The notes beneath the pieces were generated by a model. That model was given only the letters and a program-made list of their open reading frames with translations. It did no database searches and was not told the DNA's origin. From Solirubrobacterales bacterium (GTDB taxonomy: Bacteria; Actinomycetota; Thermoleophilia; Solirubrobacterales; Solirubrobacteraceae): 38,925 nt of DNA. Positions within the stretch are counted from its first letter, which is position 1. Each line of letters starts with the position of its first letter. The stretch spans positions 1-38,925 of the forward strand of contig DAHUYL010000019.1 in the NCBI GenBank assembly GCA_027315255.1. Reading direction: 5' to 3'. The translations under genes and the position numbers were made by a program. Below are positions 1 through 9,844 of the stretch, piece by piece.

Positions 1-1
1 G

Positions 2-664
2 GTGGACCTGCTGCGCCAGGTCGGGATTTCCGATCCCGAGCGGCGGGCCGCGGCGTTTCCGCATGAAGTGTCGGGGGGAATGCTCCAGCGGGTGATGATC
101 GCGATCGGCATCGCCAACGCGCCGCGCCTGCTGATCGCCGACGAAGTCACCACCGCGCTCGACGTCACGATCCAGGCGCAGGTGATCGCGCTGCTTGCCG
201 ACCTCCGCCGCGCGCGCGGCATGGGGCTGCTGCTCATCACCCACAACCTGCCGCTGGTGAGCGAGGTCGCCGATCGTATCGCCGTGATGTACGCAGGCGA
301 GATCGTCGAGCGAGGCCCGTCAGAGGCACTGACACAGCAACCGGCGCACCCCTACACCCAGCTGCTCGTGTCCGCCGCGCCCGATCCGGACCGGCTCGGT
401 CGACAGCTCGACGCGGGATCGGACGTCGGTGGGACGGCAGCGGTCGGTCGCTCCGGCAGTTCGCTTTCGACAGCGGTTGGTTGCCGCTTCAGCCCGCGAT
501 GCCCATTTGCCGACGAGCGCTGCCGGGCGCAGTCGCCGCCGCTCATGCAGCTCGGTCGAGAGCGAGCGGTTGCATGCTGGCGACTCGACCTCGCCGCGCC
601 ACAACTGCTGGACAGCCCGCCATTACAGGAGGAGGAGCACGAGGAGGAGCCGACCACGACCTGA
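2..664 (+). CDS. ABC transporter ATP-binding protein, Opp/Dpp type, 5' partial
   Basis: C-terminal 220 residues of the ATPase of an oligopeptide/dipeptide (or oligosaccharide) importer; the beginning, with the Walker A loop, lies outside the window. Visible parts are the ABC signature VSGGMLQR (residues 23-30), Walker B with the D-loop (RLLIADEVTTALDVT, about 42-56), the switch histidine in LLITHN (77-82), and the C-terminal oligo_HPY domain with PAHPYTQLL (114-122) and the cysteine set C161, C167, C174 and C192, typical of DppD/OppD proteins. Most relatives have ADEPTTALD; here proline is replaced by valine, a mild oddity. The reading frame is open to the window edge, so the GTG at position 2 is not a real start. 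The solute-binding protein gene downstream on the same strand probably serves the same transporter. The family assignment is firm; the substrate is unknown. Confidence 0.9.
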   Translation: MDLLRQVGISDPERRAAAFPHEVSGGMLQRVMIAIGIANAPRLLIADEVTTALDVTIQAQVIALLADLRRARGMGLLLITHNLPLVSEVADRIAVMYAGEIVERGPSEALTQQPAHPYTQLLVSAAPDPDRLGRQLDAGSDVGGTAAVGRSGSSLSTAVGCRFSPRCPFADERCRAQSPPLMQLGRERAVACWRLDLAAPQLLDSPPLQEEEHEEEPTTT

Positions 665-730
665 TCACCTGACTGCCGATCCGTCCGACGCGGGCTTGCT
701 AGGGCGCCGCGCCGGACGGCCGGAAAGCAT

Positions 731-747
731 GGCATGCGTCGCATGCC
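731..747. promoter_or_regulatory. 17-bp palindrome upstream of the solute-binding protein gene
   Basis: GGCATGCGTCGCATGCC is a perfect inverted repeat, 7-bp arms around 3 bp, ending 49 bp before the ATG of the solute-binding protein. Its position in a 132-bp intergenic space suggests a regulator-binding site or a small hairpin between the ATPase and binding-protein genes. The regulator is not identified. Confidence 0.4.
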
Positions 748-796
748 CAACTGGAATCGCACACAACTCGTGTGCAGAGCGAAAGGTAGCTGAACG

Positions 797-2497
797 ATGA
801 AACGCCTAACGATTCGCAGGCGTGGGGTGACGGCCGCCACCGTGGCCGCCACGCTCGCCACTGCGAGCGCCATCGCCGCCGGCGCGTTTGCCGGGCCCGC
901 GACCGCGGGCTCGACGAGCCCGTCGGCCCGGGCCGCCGCGGCTTCGACGCTGGTGATGGAGTCCACGACCACCAGCACGATCACCGACAACTTCAACCCG
1001 TTTGCCCCCCAGTCGCCGGTCTACCTGCTCGGCGCAATAGATCTGGTCTACGAGCCGCTGCTCCAGTTCGACATCGCCAACCCGAGCAAGGTCTACGACT
1101 TCCTCGCGACCGGCTACTCGTGGGGCGCCGGTGGCAAGTCGATCACCTTCAGGATCCGCGGCGGCGTCAAATGGTCCGACGGCCAGCCGTTCACGGCAGC
1201 CGACGTCGCCTTCACGTTCAATCTGCTGAAGGCCAACCCAGCCGCGAACAGCAACGGCCTGCCGATCACGAACGTGACGACGGCCGGCAACGCGGTGACG
1301 ATCTCGTTCTCGTCGGCGCAGTACACGAACCTGCAGTACATCGCCACCCAGTTCATCGTGCCGCAGCACGTCTGGTCGAGCATCTCGAGCCCGGCCACCG
1401 CAACGGTCACGAACCCTGTCGGCACCGGCCCGTACTTGACCGACACTTTCACTCCGCAGGGCTTCACGCTGAAGGCAAACCCCAACTACTGGGGCGGTCC
1501 GTGGAACGTCGGCGGAGGCGCTCCGGCGGTGAAGGAAGTCGAGTTCCCGGCGATCGCGTCCAACAGCGACGTGCTGGCAGCGCTCATGAACAACTCGCTT
1601 CACTACGCGGGTAACTTCGTGACGGGCCTGGACGCGTTCACCAAGCAGCCCGGCCACTCGGTCTGGTTCGCGCCGGTTCAGACGAACACGTTCTATCCCA
1701 ACCTCAACCGCTGGCCGACCAACCAGCTTGCCGTGCGCCAGGCGGTCAGCCTCGCGATCAACCGCACGGCGATCAGCAAGCAGGGAGAGTCCGGCCTCGA
1801 GCCGGTGGCGACGAACGCCAGCGGTCTCGTGCTCCCGACCTTCCAGCAGTTCCTGGCCCCGTCGGTCAAGAAGTACACGCTGTCGCCGACCGCACAGACG
1901 GCCGCGGCCGAGAAGGTGCTCGAGAACGCCGGCTACAAGGTGAAGAACGGCTGCTTCGAGCTGAACGGCAAGGCTGTCAAGTTCTCGATCGTCGACCCGT
2001 CCACCTATACCGACTACGCCGAGGACGACAAGCTCGCGGCGCAGGAGATGCAGAAGGCGCACATCTGCGCGACCTTCGACGGGCTGTCGGTGCCGGCGTG
2101 GTCGAGTGACATCGCCACTGGCAACTTCCAGATGATGCAGCACTGGGCGCAGACCAGCATCTCGCCTTACGTCCTGTACGACAACTGGCTCGACTCGAAG
2201 CTGATCACGAACAACCGGAACGGCAACTTCGAGGGCCTGAACAGCCCGACGGTCGACGGATACCTGCATAAGCTGGGTACCGCCCTTTCCGTGGCGGACC
2301 AGCTGAAGTACCTGGCTCCGATCGAGCAGTACGTCGCGACGAACCTGCCGGTCATCTCGACCGTGTACGGCGCCTCGTTCATGGAGGCCAACACGGGAGC
2401 GTTCACCGGCTTCCCGTCAGCCTCGAACCCGTATGAGTCAGGCAGCCCGAACTCGCCCACCGGCGAGGTCGTCGTGCTGCACCTGAAGCCGCGGTAA
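797..2497 (+). CDS. ABC transporter substrate-binding protein, family 5 (SBP_bac_5)
   Basis: Extracellular solute-binding protein of 566 residues, the usual size for the DppA/OppA family, which captures peptides, nickel chelates or oligosaccharides for an ABC importer. The N-terminus (MKRLTIRRRG, then an Ala-rich stretch to about residue 38) is a secretion signal. There is no lipobox cysteine, so it is probably not a lipoprotein, unlike many Gram-positive homologues. Family hallmarks include the motif KWSDGQPFTAADVAFTFNLL (residues about 126-145), the VGTGPY segment and the NYWGG segment. An AAAGGT sequence about 8 bp before the ATG serves as ribosome-binding site. It follows the ATPase gene and precedes a beta-glucosidase gene, which makes an oligosaccharide ligand plausible, though not proven. 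Confidence 0.92.
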   Translation: MKRLTIRRRGVTAATVAATLATASAIAAGAFAGPATAGSTSPSARAAAASTLVMESTTTSTITDNFNPFAPQSPVYLLGAIDLVYEPLLQFDIANPSKVYDFLATGYSWGAGGKSITFRIRGGVKWSDGQPFTAADVAFTFNLLKANPAANSNGLPITNVTTAGNAVTISFSSAQYTNLQYIATQFIVPQHVWSSISSPATATVTNPVGTGPYLTDTFTPQGFTLKANPNYWGGPWNVGGGAPAVKEVEFPAIASNSDVLAALMNNSLHYAGNFVTGLDAFTKQPGHSVWFAPVQTNTFYPNLNRWPTNQLAVRQAVSLAINRTAISKQGESGLEPVATNASGLVLPTFQQFLAPSVKKYTLSPTAQTAAAEKVLENAGYKVKNGCFELNGKAVKFSIVDPSTYTDYAEDDKLAAQEMQKAHICATFDGLSVPAWSSDIATGNFQMMQHWAQTSISPYVLYDNWLDSKLITNNRNGNFEGLNSPTVDGYLHKLGTALSVADQLKYLAPIEQYVATNLPVISTVYGASFMEANTGAFTGFPSASNPYESGSPNSPTGEVVVLHLKPR

Positions 2498-2519
2498 CAG
2501 CAAGCCGACCAGGTCGGGC

Positions 2520-2550
2520 ACCCGCTCCGCGCTTCTGGCGCGGAGCGGGT
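2520..2550 (+). terminator. GC-rich hairpin after the solute-binding protein gene
   Basis: A perfect 12-bp stem (CCCGCTCCGCGC against GCGCGGAGCGGG), extended by one A-T pair, closes a 5-nt loop 23 bp after the stop codon. No T-run follows, so it may act as a weak terminator or as an mRNA-stabilising end between the binding-protein and beta-glucosidase genes. Confidence 0.6.
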
Positions 2551-2619
2551 CCCGCCGTCGTCCTGGCCACTGACGGCCTCGGGCGCGGGTGACCCGACTC
2601 GTTCAAGCCGACTTATACG

Positions 2620-2625
2620 AAGGAG
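2620..2625 (+). promoter_or_regulatory. Ribosome-binding site fixing the beta-glucosidase start
   Basis: AAGGAG lies 8 nt before the ATG at 2634. An in-frame GTG at 2589 would add 15 residues but has no such site, and GH1 proteins normally begin close to the FPKGFLWG motif. Confidence 0.8.
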
Positions 2626-2633
2626 ATGACTTC

Positions 2634-4121
<1,488 letters not shown>

Positions 4122-4135
4122 AATCTCATCGCACC

Positions 4136-4207
4136 GGGCGCGTAGCTCAGTGGGAGAGCGCTCGCTTCACACGCGAGAGGTCGCTGGTTCGAGCCCAGCC
4201 GTGCCCA
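4136..4207 (+). tRNA. tRNA-Val (anticodon CAC)
   Basis: A 72-nt cloverleaf. The acceptor stem GGGCGCG pairs with CGTGCCC (one G-U), the D arm is GCTC/GAGC, and the anticodon stem CTCGC/GCGAG holds the loop TTCACAC with anticodon CAC. The variable loop has 5 nt, and the T arm is GCTGG/CCAGC with loop TTCGAGC. The discriminator base is A and CCA is not encoded. It decodes GUG. Its 3' part is duplicated at 10204-10249. Confidence 0.97.
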
Positions 4208-4209
4208 TC
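4164..4209. repeat. Left copy of tRNA-derived direct repeat (putative attL)
   Basis: The 3' part of the tRNA-Val gene, from the anticodon loop region to two bases past the discriminator. It recurs as a direct repeat at 10204-10249 with 44 of 46 identities. This is the usual geometry of a tyrosine-integrase attachment site in a tRNA gene, the functional tRNA being kept at this end. Confidence 0.7.
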
Positions 4210-4337
4210 CCGATTTGCAGGACTTTTGTGGCCGCGTCACTGCGGGTGGCTCCTTCTGAGTGCCCTCCGTGGCCCAAAGCGTGGCCCCGAGGGCTTCCGA
4301 GAGTCCATCGAACGGGGGCCTTGAAACGCTGCCTGCG

Positions 4338-4571
4338 CGTCGTGCCGTGGCGGCATCGTGAGAGCGTGACTCGCTCGATCGAGATCTCGAACAGGCCTGT
4401 GAGACGATCGCCATCGATCAGCTCGTCGGCGACGCGCTCGATCACCCGCCCGATCGTCTGCCAGTCGATCCTGGTCAGCCGGCAGCTCGCGGTCTTGCCG
4501 GTCTTCGGCGCCAGCCACGCGACGAGATCGTCGAAATCGCGGGTGAACCTGGGGACGGCGGCCCGGGTCGG
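4338..4571 (-). pseudogene. ISL3-family transposase fragment
   Basis: Reading the minus strand gives a stretch of about 78 residues that matches the central part of ISL3 (IS204/IS1001/IS1165) transposases. It contains PRFTRDFDDLVAWLAPKT, then IDWQTIGRVIERVADEL and DRLTGLFEI. In intact enzymes this lies between the N-terminal zinc/HTH region and the DDE catalytic core (typically followed by GVDEISWRKHHKY). Here the match ends at SIERVTLSRC; the core, its acidic residues and the N-terminus are absent. The fragment sits immediately inside the tRNA-Val end of the putative island, the intervening bases showing no gene. Identification is from remembered family sequences, not from a search. Confidence 0.72.
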
Positions 4572-4687
4572 CTGTTGACCCGCTTCACGGTCAAGACGCG
4601 CATCCCCCGGACTTCTCCTTTGCCTGAGGGCGGCAGTCTCGGCCGCGCCTGCCGCTATCGGCGACAGGCCAGGAGCGGCGTGCGCGG

Positions 4688-5323
4688 TTACGACGCTGTG
4701 TCGGATTGGGCGACGGGACTTTGTGATCGAGGTCCACCCAGGGCACCGGCTCCGGAGCCAAGGTCTTGTGTTCGGGTCCGCAGCTCGCGTAGTGCCCTGG
4801 CGGCGCAGAGCGCGAATCGCTGGTCGTTTGTGTTGATCCAGCGCTCGACCGCGAGGCTGAAGGCGAGGAGGCCGATCTCTGCGCCCAGTCGGGCGGTGAT
4901 CTGGTCTGCGCCGCGGTCTCGGAGGGCAGCGGCGATCGCCTCGGCGATCCGAGCGCGTTTGAGCAGCCCCCGCTCGCGCACCTCGGTGCTGGCCATCATC
5001 ACCTGGACCCGCTGAGTGGCCTTTCCTCGCTGCTGCGGGTTCATCACGGGGTCTACCGCCGCGAACGCGGCTTGCAGGCAGTCAAACAGCGGCGCATCAC
5101 CGGACGCGGCCCGGATCCCGTCGGCAAGCAGCCCGGCCAGGCGGTCTTGGTCGCCGAACAGCACCTCGCGCTTGTCGTCGAAGTGCCGAAAGAAGGTCGC
5201 GCGGTTCAGCCCGGCGTGCTCGGCGATCTGCGTAACGGTCGTCTGTTCGTACCCCTGCTCGACGAACAGGTCGAGCGCCGCCGCCTCCAGGCGCTCACGC
5301 GCGTCTGCCGGCCATCTCGGCAT
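4688..5323 (-). CDS. TetR family transcriptional regulator
   Basis: A 211-residue dimeric repressor. The N-terminal helix-turn-helix domain spans about residues 8-55 (AALDLFVEQGYEQTTVTQIA, then AGLNRATFFRHFDDKREVLF), followed by a variable ligand-binding helical domain that gives no hint of the ligand. The gene is transcribed away from the epimerase-like gene at 5448, and the 124-bp intergenic space contains two near-identical 19-bp palindromes, a typical layout in which the repressor controls itself and its divergent neighbour. The last 25 residues are low-complexity and probably disordered. Confidence 0.9.
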   Translation of the reverse strand: MPRWPADARERLEAAALDLFVEQGYEQTTVTQIAEHAGLNRATFFRHFDDKREVLFGDQDRLAGLLADGIRAASGDAPLFDCLQAAFAAVDPVMNPQQRGKATQRVQVMMASTEVRERGLLKRARIAEAIAAALRDRGADQITARLGAEIGLLAFSLAVERWINTNDQRFALCAARALRELRTRTQDLGSGAGALGGPRSQSPVAQSDTAS

Positions 5324-5338
5324 TCCCCCAGCCTACCC

Positions 5339-5357
5339 GATGCGATTCAGTCGCATC
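5339..5357. promoter_or_regulatory. Putative TetR operator 1
   Basis: GATGCGATTCAGTCGCATC: perfect 7-bp inverted arms around 5 bp, starting 15 bp upstream of the TetR gene start. It shares arm sequence and spacing with the second palindrome 32 bp away, about three helical turns. Confidence 0.65.
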
Positions 5358-5370
5358 GATGCGCTACAGT

Positions 5371-5389
5371 GATGCTACTCGGTCGCATC
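5371..5389. promoter_or_regulatory. Putative TetR operator 2
   Basis: GATGCTACTCGGTCGCATC, with one more matching pair on each side (TGATGC/GCATCA). The right half-site GTCGCATC is identical to that of operator 1 and the left half is weaker. A third, smaller palindrome, GCATCAGATGC, lies at 5395-5405. Confidence 0.6.
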
Positions 5390-5447
5390 AGGAGGCATCA
5401 GATGCGGCGTCACTTTGTCCCCTTTGCCTACACACACGGAGAACCTC

Positions 5448-6329
5448 ATGCGCATCTTTGTCACAGGAGCCTCGGGCTGGATCGGCTCAGCCCTCGTCCC
5501 CGAGCTCATCGCCGCCGGCCACCAGGTGGTGGGACTGGCCCGCTCGGACGCGTCAGCGACCGCTGTGAGCGGCATGGGCGCCGACGTGCTGCACGGCGAC
5601 CTGACCGATACCGACGCGCTTCGCTCCGGGGCGCTTGACAGCGACGGCGTCATCCACCTCGCCTACCAGCACGATCTCGGGCAGGCCAACGGTGCCGAGG
5701 CCGACGCTGGCGCGATCGCCGCCTTCACCGACGCCCTCGCTGGCTCCGATAAGCCGCTGGTGATTTCCGGTGCCACGCTGATGGTTGACGGCCGCGCCTC
5801 GACCGAACGCGACGAACTGGTTCCTCAAGGACCCATCGCCGCTCGCATCATCAACATGCAGAAAGCCCTGGCAGCCTCAAAGGACGGGGTGCGCTCGTCC
5901 TTGGTCATGCTCCCGCGCTCGGTGCACGGCCCCGGCGAACGTCACGGTTTCATCCCGCAGCTCATCGCCAGAGCTCGCGCCGAGGGCGTCTCTGGCTATA
6001 TCGGCGACGGAGCCAACCGCTGGCCCGCCGTCCATGTCAAAGACGCCGCAACGCTCTACCGCCTGGCGGTCGAGAAAGCACCCGCCGGTGCCGTCCTCTA
6101 CGCCGTCGGCGACGAGGGCGTACCCGTCCGCGAGATCGCCGAAGCCATCGGCCGCCACCTTGACGTTCCTGCCCGCTCCCTCCCCGCCGAGAACTTCAAC
6201 CCGCCGCTGTTTCCCTTGCTCACCCTCGACATGCCGGCCACCAGCACGATCACCCAGGAGCTGCTCGACTGGAAGCCGATCCACCCCGGGCTCATCCGAG
6301 ACGTCGATCAAGGCCACTACTTCGACTGA
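5448..6329 (+). CDS. NAD(P)-dependent epimerase/dehydratase-like (atypical extended SDR)
   Basis: A 293-residue Rossmann-fold protein. The dinucleotide-binding motif GASGWIG (residues 7-13) opens the protein and an LHGDLTD acidic segment follows. It resembles the NAD-dependent epimerase/dehydratase family found beside TetR regulators. The usual catalytic YxxxK is not seen (the equivalent region reads ARIINMQKAL), so it may be an atypical SDR with a binding rather than an oxidoreductase role. I chose ATG 5448 because GGAG lies 6 nt before it; an in-frame TTG at 5415 is less likely. A stronger AGGAGG (5390-5395) precedes an out-of-frame ATG at 5402. Probably controlled by the divergent TetR protein. 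Confidence 0.88.
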   Translation: MRIFVTGASGWIGSALVPELIAAGHQVVGLARSDASATAVSGMGADVLHGDLTDTDALRSGALDSDGVIHLAYQHDLGQANGAEADAGAIAAFTDALAGSDKPLVISGATLMVDGRASTERDELVPQGPIAARIINMQKALAASKDGVRSSLVMLPRSVHGPGERHGFIPQLIARARAEGVSGYIGDGANRWPAVHVKDAATLYRLAVEKAPAGAVLYAVGDEGVPVREIAEAIGRHLDVPARSLPAENFNPPLFPLLTLDMPATSTITQELLDWKPIHPGLIRDVDQGHYFD

Positions 6330-7736
6330 ACACCCCCAGCCAACATCGCCAAGCACGCCGGCCGACACTCTCGCGGTCCACGAACGGACGACAGCATCGA
6401 AGGGCCCTTCGCCGCCGGGATTTCTTGCGTATCGCCGGCTTCCTCCCTTGCGCGGAGTTCAGGGGAACCGTGGTCCCCACTCCCGTCAGCGGGGGTCAGT
6501 CGGTATGCGATCCAGCGGTGGCGGATGGCGGCTACCCGGACGGTCGGGCCCTCGTCTGCGAGTTGGTAGTCGTTCGGGTCGCCGGGCATGGCCACGATGT
6601 CCGCGCGCTTGCCGGGCGCCAGCACGCCGAGGTCGTCACAGCGCAGCAACTCCGCGGCGACGGAGGTGGCGGCTCCTCAGCGCGCGGCTGGGAGGCAGGC
6701 CGGCGTTGACCATCGCCTGGAATTCGCGGATGCCGTGGCTGAAGGGGAACATGCCGCAGTCGGTGCCGTAAGCGATCTTCGCGTCGCTTGCGATCACCAG
6801 GCGCTGGGAGTCGAGGATCTGCTGGTTGTCTTCGGCTGAACTTCCAGACCGCCTGGCAAGGAAGCGTGCCCGCTCTCAGCTCGCCCAAGTCCTCCTGCGT
6901 CATCTGCATGGTCGGGACGATGTAGGCACCGGCCAGGCACCGGCCTTGGCCGCCATCTCGACGCCCTCCTCGTCGATCAGGTAGGCGTGCTCGAGGCTTC
7001 GGGCGCCGTGCCGGATCGCCTGCTTGCAGGCATCGGCCGCGCCGGTATGCACTGCGACCGGCATCCCGAGCAGCCGCGCCGTCGAGCTCAGGACCTCGAT
7101 CTCATCGTCGAACCAGGTTGTCTGCGCGGGGTCGTCGCCGGCGCTGAAGTAGCCGCCGGCGTGGCCGTCTTGATCCAGCCAGAGCCGAAGGTGTGCTCCC
7201 GGCGCACGAGCCGTCTGATCTCCGCGGTGCTGTCGGCGATCGCCGAGACCTGCAGGTCCCAGCGTGACGCGTAGAACGAGCGCATGTCGCCGTGCCCGGC
7301 TGAGGAGCTGATGATGTGCGCGGCCACCACCAACCAACCGCGGCCCCTCCACAATGCCGGCGTCCAGCGCGCTGCGGAGGTCGACGGTCGGGAACTCGGG
7401 GTCCATGCTGCCCAGGTCGCGCAGGGTGGTGAAGCCATAGCTCATGTACTCGCGCGCGAGGCTGAGCGCCGTCAGCGCCTTCGCCGCGGAGGGCTGAAGC
7501 GTCTGCTGCGCGAGATCTGACGCGTCCATCGTGAGGTGCACGTGGGTATCGATGAAGCCGGGCGCCACGGTTCGCTCGGACAGGTCGATCACCTCGGCGT
7601 CGTCGGGTCGATCCACGGACCGGGCCATGTCGAGGATGCGACCGGCTCGCACGAAGATCTCGCGAGCGGGAGTGAGCTCGTCGATGATCCGTCGAACACC
7701 GCACCGCACAAGGACTGCCGCGCTCGCCGGCACCAT
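6317..7736 (-). pseudogene. Metal-dependent amidohydrolase (imidazolonepropionase/prolidase-like), frameshifted
   Basis: The pieces of one amidohydrolase gene of about 420 codons can be read in changing frames. The N-terminal part has ERTVAPGFIDTHVHLT, carrying the HxH metal motif, and later pieces carry VAVHTGAADACKQAIRHGA, SLEHAYLIDEEGVE, YGTDCGMFPFSHG (metal aspartate) and the C-terminal LGVLAPGKRADIVAMPGDP. Five lesions break it: a 4-bp tandem duplication near 7331-7338, a 1-nt loss near 7161, an 11-bp tandem duplication at 6924-6945, and 1-nt gains near 6831 and 6677. The tandem duplications argue for real decay rather than read errors. Start is ATG 7736; the true 3' end is uncertain because the last frame runs on to 6317. 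No intact product is expected. Confidence 0.85.
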
Positions 7737-7773
7737 GATTTCCGGTCGGAGGAGGCAGCGCAACCTCCGAGTC

Positions 7774-8421
7774 TCAGCCTGGCGGCGGTTCCGCTTTGCG
7801 CTCGCTGGGCGCGATCGGCAACTTGATTCCGTAGCGGACACCGATGAGTCTGACGGCGATGCAGGCCCCGGCGGCCAGGAGCGGGAAGAGCGCGCTGCGG
7901 CCGCCTGCCTGGTGGGTGACGACGAGAACGGTGGCGCCGAGCAGCGCGGGGACGGCGTAGAGGTCGGTTCGCAGGATGTTTGGGATCTGGCGCAGCAGCA
8001 GGTCGCGGACCACCCCGCCGCCGACGCCGGTGATCGCTCCGAGGATGATCGACTGCACGGCTCCGAGATGGTGGGCCAGAGCGGCACTGGCGCCGGTGAC
8101 GCAGAACAGCCCGAGTCCGATCGCGTCAAAGAACGTGAGGGCACGGTCGACGCGGTCTAGGACGGGTCGGGCGGTGAAGCTCACGATCCCGGCCACGGCG
8201 GCCACGGCCAGGTAGCGCCCGTCGCGGAACGTCGCCGGCGGGATCCCGATCATGAGATCGCGGATGATCCCGCCGGCGAGGGCGACAACGAATGCGAGGA
8301 CGATGACGCCGAGGAGGTCGAGGCGGGCGCGGACACCGGCCAGGCCGCCACTGAGCCCGAAAACGAACGTGCCCGCGAGGTTCAGGTCGAGGATCAGCGT
8401 TGGGTCAAACCCGAGGATCAT
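7774..8421 (-). CDS. TRIC/UPF0126 family membrane protein (glycine/cation channel-like)
   Basis: A 215-residue integral membrane protein with two tandem UPF0126 repeats, each with a Gly-rich helix followed by an arginine-aspartate pair: ALAGGIIRDLMIGIPP (about residues 48-63) and GVGGGVVRDLLLRQIP (about 133-148). Around seven membrane helices are visible. Bacterial TRIC-type proteins form trimeric cation channels, and some relatives are annotated as glycine transporters; the substrate cannot be told from sequence. It lies on the same strand as, and 37 bp upstream of, the broken amidohydrolase gene, and is divergent from the M20 peptidase gene. Confidence 0.92.
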   Translation of the reverse strand: MILGFDPTLILDLNLAGTFVFGLSGGLAGVRARLDLLGVIVLAFVVALAGGIIRDLMIGIPPATFRDGRYLAVAAVAGIVSFTARPVLDRVDRALTFFDAIGLGLFCVTGASAALAHHLGAVQSIILGAITGVGGGVVRDLLLRQIPNILRTDLYAVPALLGATVLVVTHQAGGRSALFPLLAAGACIAVRLIGVRYGIKLPIAPSERKAEPPPG

Positions 8422-8569
8422 CGGATGCAGTCTCTCAGCCGGTCGACCGCGGTACGACGGACGTCATGGGCAGGGAGCTATCCGGCGTTCTTGCGGGGTA
8501 TAGGCTGGATCGCACGACCTCGCTGCTGCCGATCCGAGGCGACCCCGATTCTCTGAGCAGAGGAGCGCT

Positions 8570-9844
8570 ATGAGCGATGCAGCCGGGACGGGCACCGTCC
8601 TGAGCGGACTGGATGGGATCACCAGCGATCTGGAGGATCTGTATCGCGATGTGCATCAGCATCCCGAGCTCTCGATGCAGGAGCACAAGACCGCCGCGAA
8701 GGCGGCCGAACGGCTCAAGCGCGCGGGGTACGAGGTCACCGAGAGAGTCGGTGTTACCGGTGTGGTCGGGGTGTTGCGAAACGGCGACGGGCCGACGGTG
8801 ATGCTGCGCGCCGATATGGACGCGCTGCCAGTGAAGGAGGCGACCGGTCTCGCGTATGCGAGCACGGCGACGGCGACCGACGCCGATGGGAACGAGGTGG
8901 CGGTCATGCACGCGTGCGGTCACGACATGCACGTGACCTGGCTGGTTGGTGCCACGACGCTGCTCGCGCGGGCGCGAGCAGCGTGGCAGGGAACGCTGCT
9001 GGCGATCTTCCAACCGGCGGAGGAGACGGCGCAGGGCGCGCAGGCGATGATCGACGACGGCCTGTTCGACCGGTTCCCCAAGCCGGAGGTGATCCTCGGC
9101 CAACATGTCATGCCGCAATCATCCGGCGAGATCAGCTATCGGCCTGGCACCACGCAGGCCGCCGCCGACAGCCTCGAGATCCGGCTGTTCGGCCGCGGCG
9201 CGCACGGCTCGATGCCCGAGTCAAGCGTCGACCCCGTCGTGATGGCAGCCTCGACCGTGCTGCGCCTGCAGACGATCGTCTCGCGCGAGGTCGCGGCCAG
9301 CCAGGCCGCAGTGGTCACCGTCGGCGCGCTCCAGGCCGGCACCAAGGACAACGTGATCCCCGACGAGGCGATCTTGAAGATCAACGTCAGAACGTTCGAC
9401 GAAGCGGTGCGAACCCGCGTGCTGGGTGCGATCGAACGGATCGTAAGAGCCGAGGCCGACGCCTCCGGAGCACCCAGGCCGCCTCAGATCAACTACACCG
9501 AGCATTACCCGCTGACAACCAACGACCCCGAACAGACCACGCACGTGGCCGACGTGTTGCGCGGACACTTCGGCAGCGACCGCATCAGCGAGCTGGCTGC
9601 GCCGGTATCCGCGAGCGAGGATTTTGGTTCATTCGGCAGCGAGTGGCGCGTCCCCTCGGTCTTCTGGTACGTCGGTGGCACCGATCCGGACACCTATCGC
9701 ACGGCCGAGCAGGCCGGTCGCATCGCCGACGACATCCCCACAAACCACAACCCGCGGTTCGCTCCCGTCATCCACCCGACACTCGAGACCGGGGTGCAGG
9801 CCATCACCATAGCCGCGCTCAGCTACCTCGCGCGCACGAGCTGA
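8570..9844 (+). CDS. M20 family metallo-amidohydrolase (hippurate/N-acyl-amino-acid hydrolase type)
   Basis: A 424-residue cytosolic zinc hydrolase of the M20D group, which removes acyl groups from N-acyl amino acids or similar amides. The first metal/catalytic motif is LRADMDALPVKE (79-90), the main metal site is HACGHDMH (114-121), and the general-base pair is E151-E152 in FQPAEETAQGAQ. A dimerisation domain occupies about 195-305. AGGAG lies 4 nt before the ATG. Length and motifs are complete, so it appears functional although it lies in the putative island next to a dead gene. Confidence 0.93.
   Translation: MSDAAGTGTVLSGLDGITSDLEDLYRDVHQHPELSMQEHKTAAKAAERLKRAGYEVTERVGVTGVVGVLRNGDGPTVMLRADMDALPVKEATGLAYASTATATDADGNEVAVMHACGHDMHVTWLVGATTLLARARAAWQGTLLAIFQPAEETAQGAQAMIDDGLFDRFPKPEVILGQHVMPQSSGEISYRPGTTQAAADSLEIRLFGRGAHGSMPESSVDPVVMAASTVLRLQTIVSREVAASQAAVVTVGALQAGTKDNVIPDEAILKINVRTFDEAVRTRVLGAIERIVRAEADASGAPRPPQINYTEHYPLTTNDPEQTTHVADVLRGHFGSDRISELAAPVSASEDFGSFGSEWRVPSVFWYVGGTDPDTYRTAEQAGRIADDIPTNHNPRFAPVIHPTLETGVQAITIAALSYLARTS

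Noticed and set aside
806..2269. Long open frame antisense to the solute-binding protein gene
   Set aside because: Arg/Val-rich product without domains; it mirrors the codon bias of the real gene on the other strand. The same reasoning removes the long antisense frames over the MMPL gene, the kinase, the DUF1906 gene and the flavoprotein gene.
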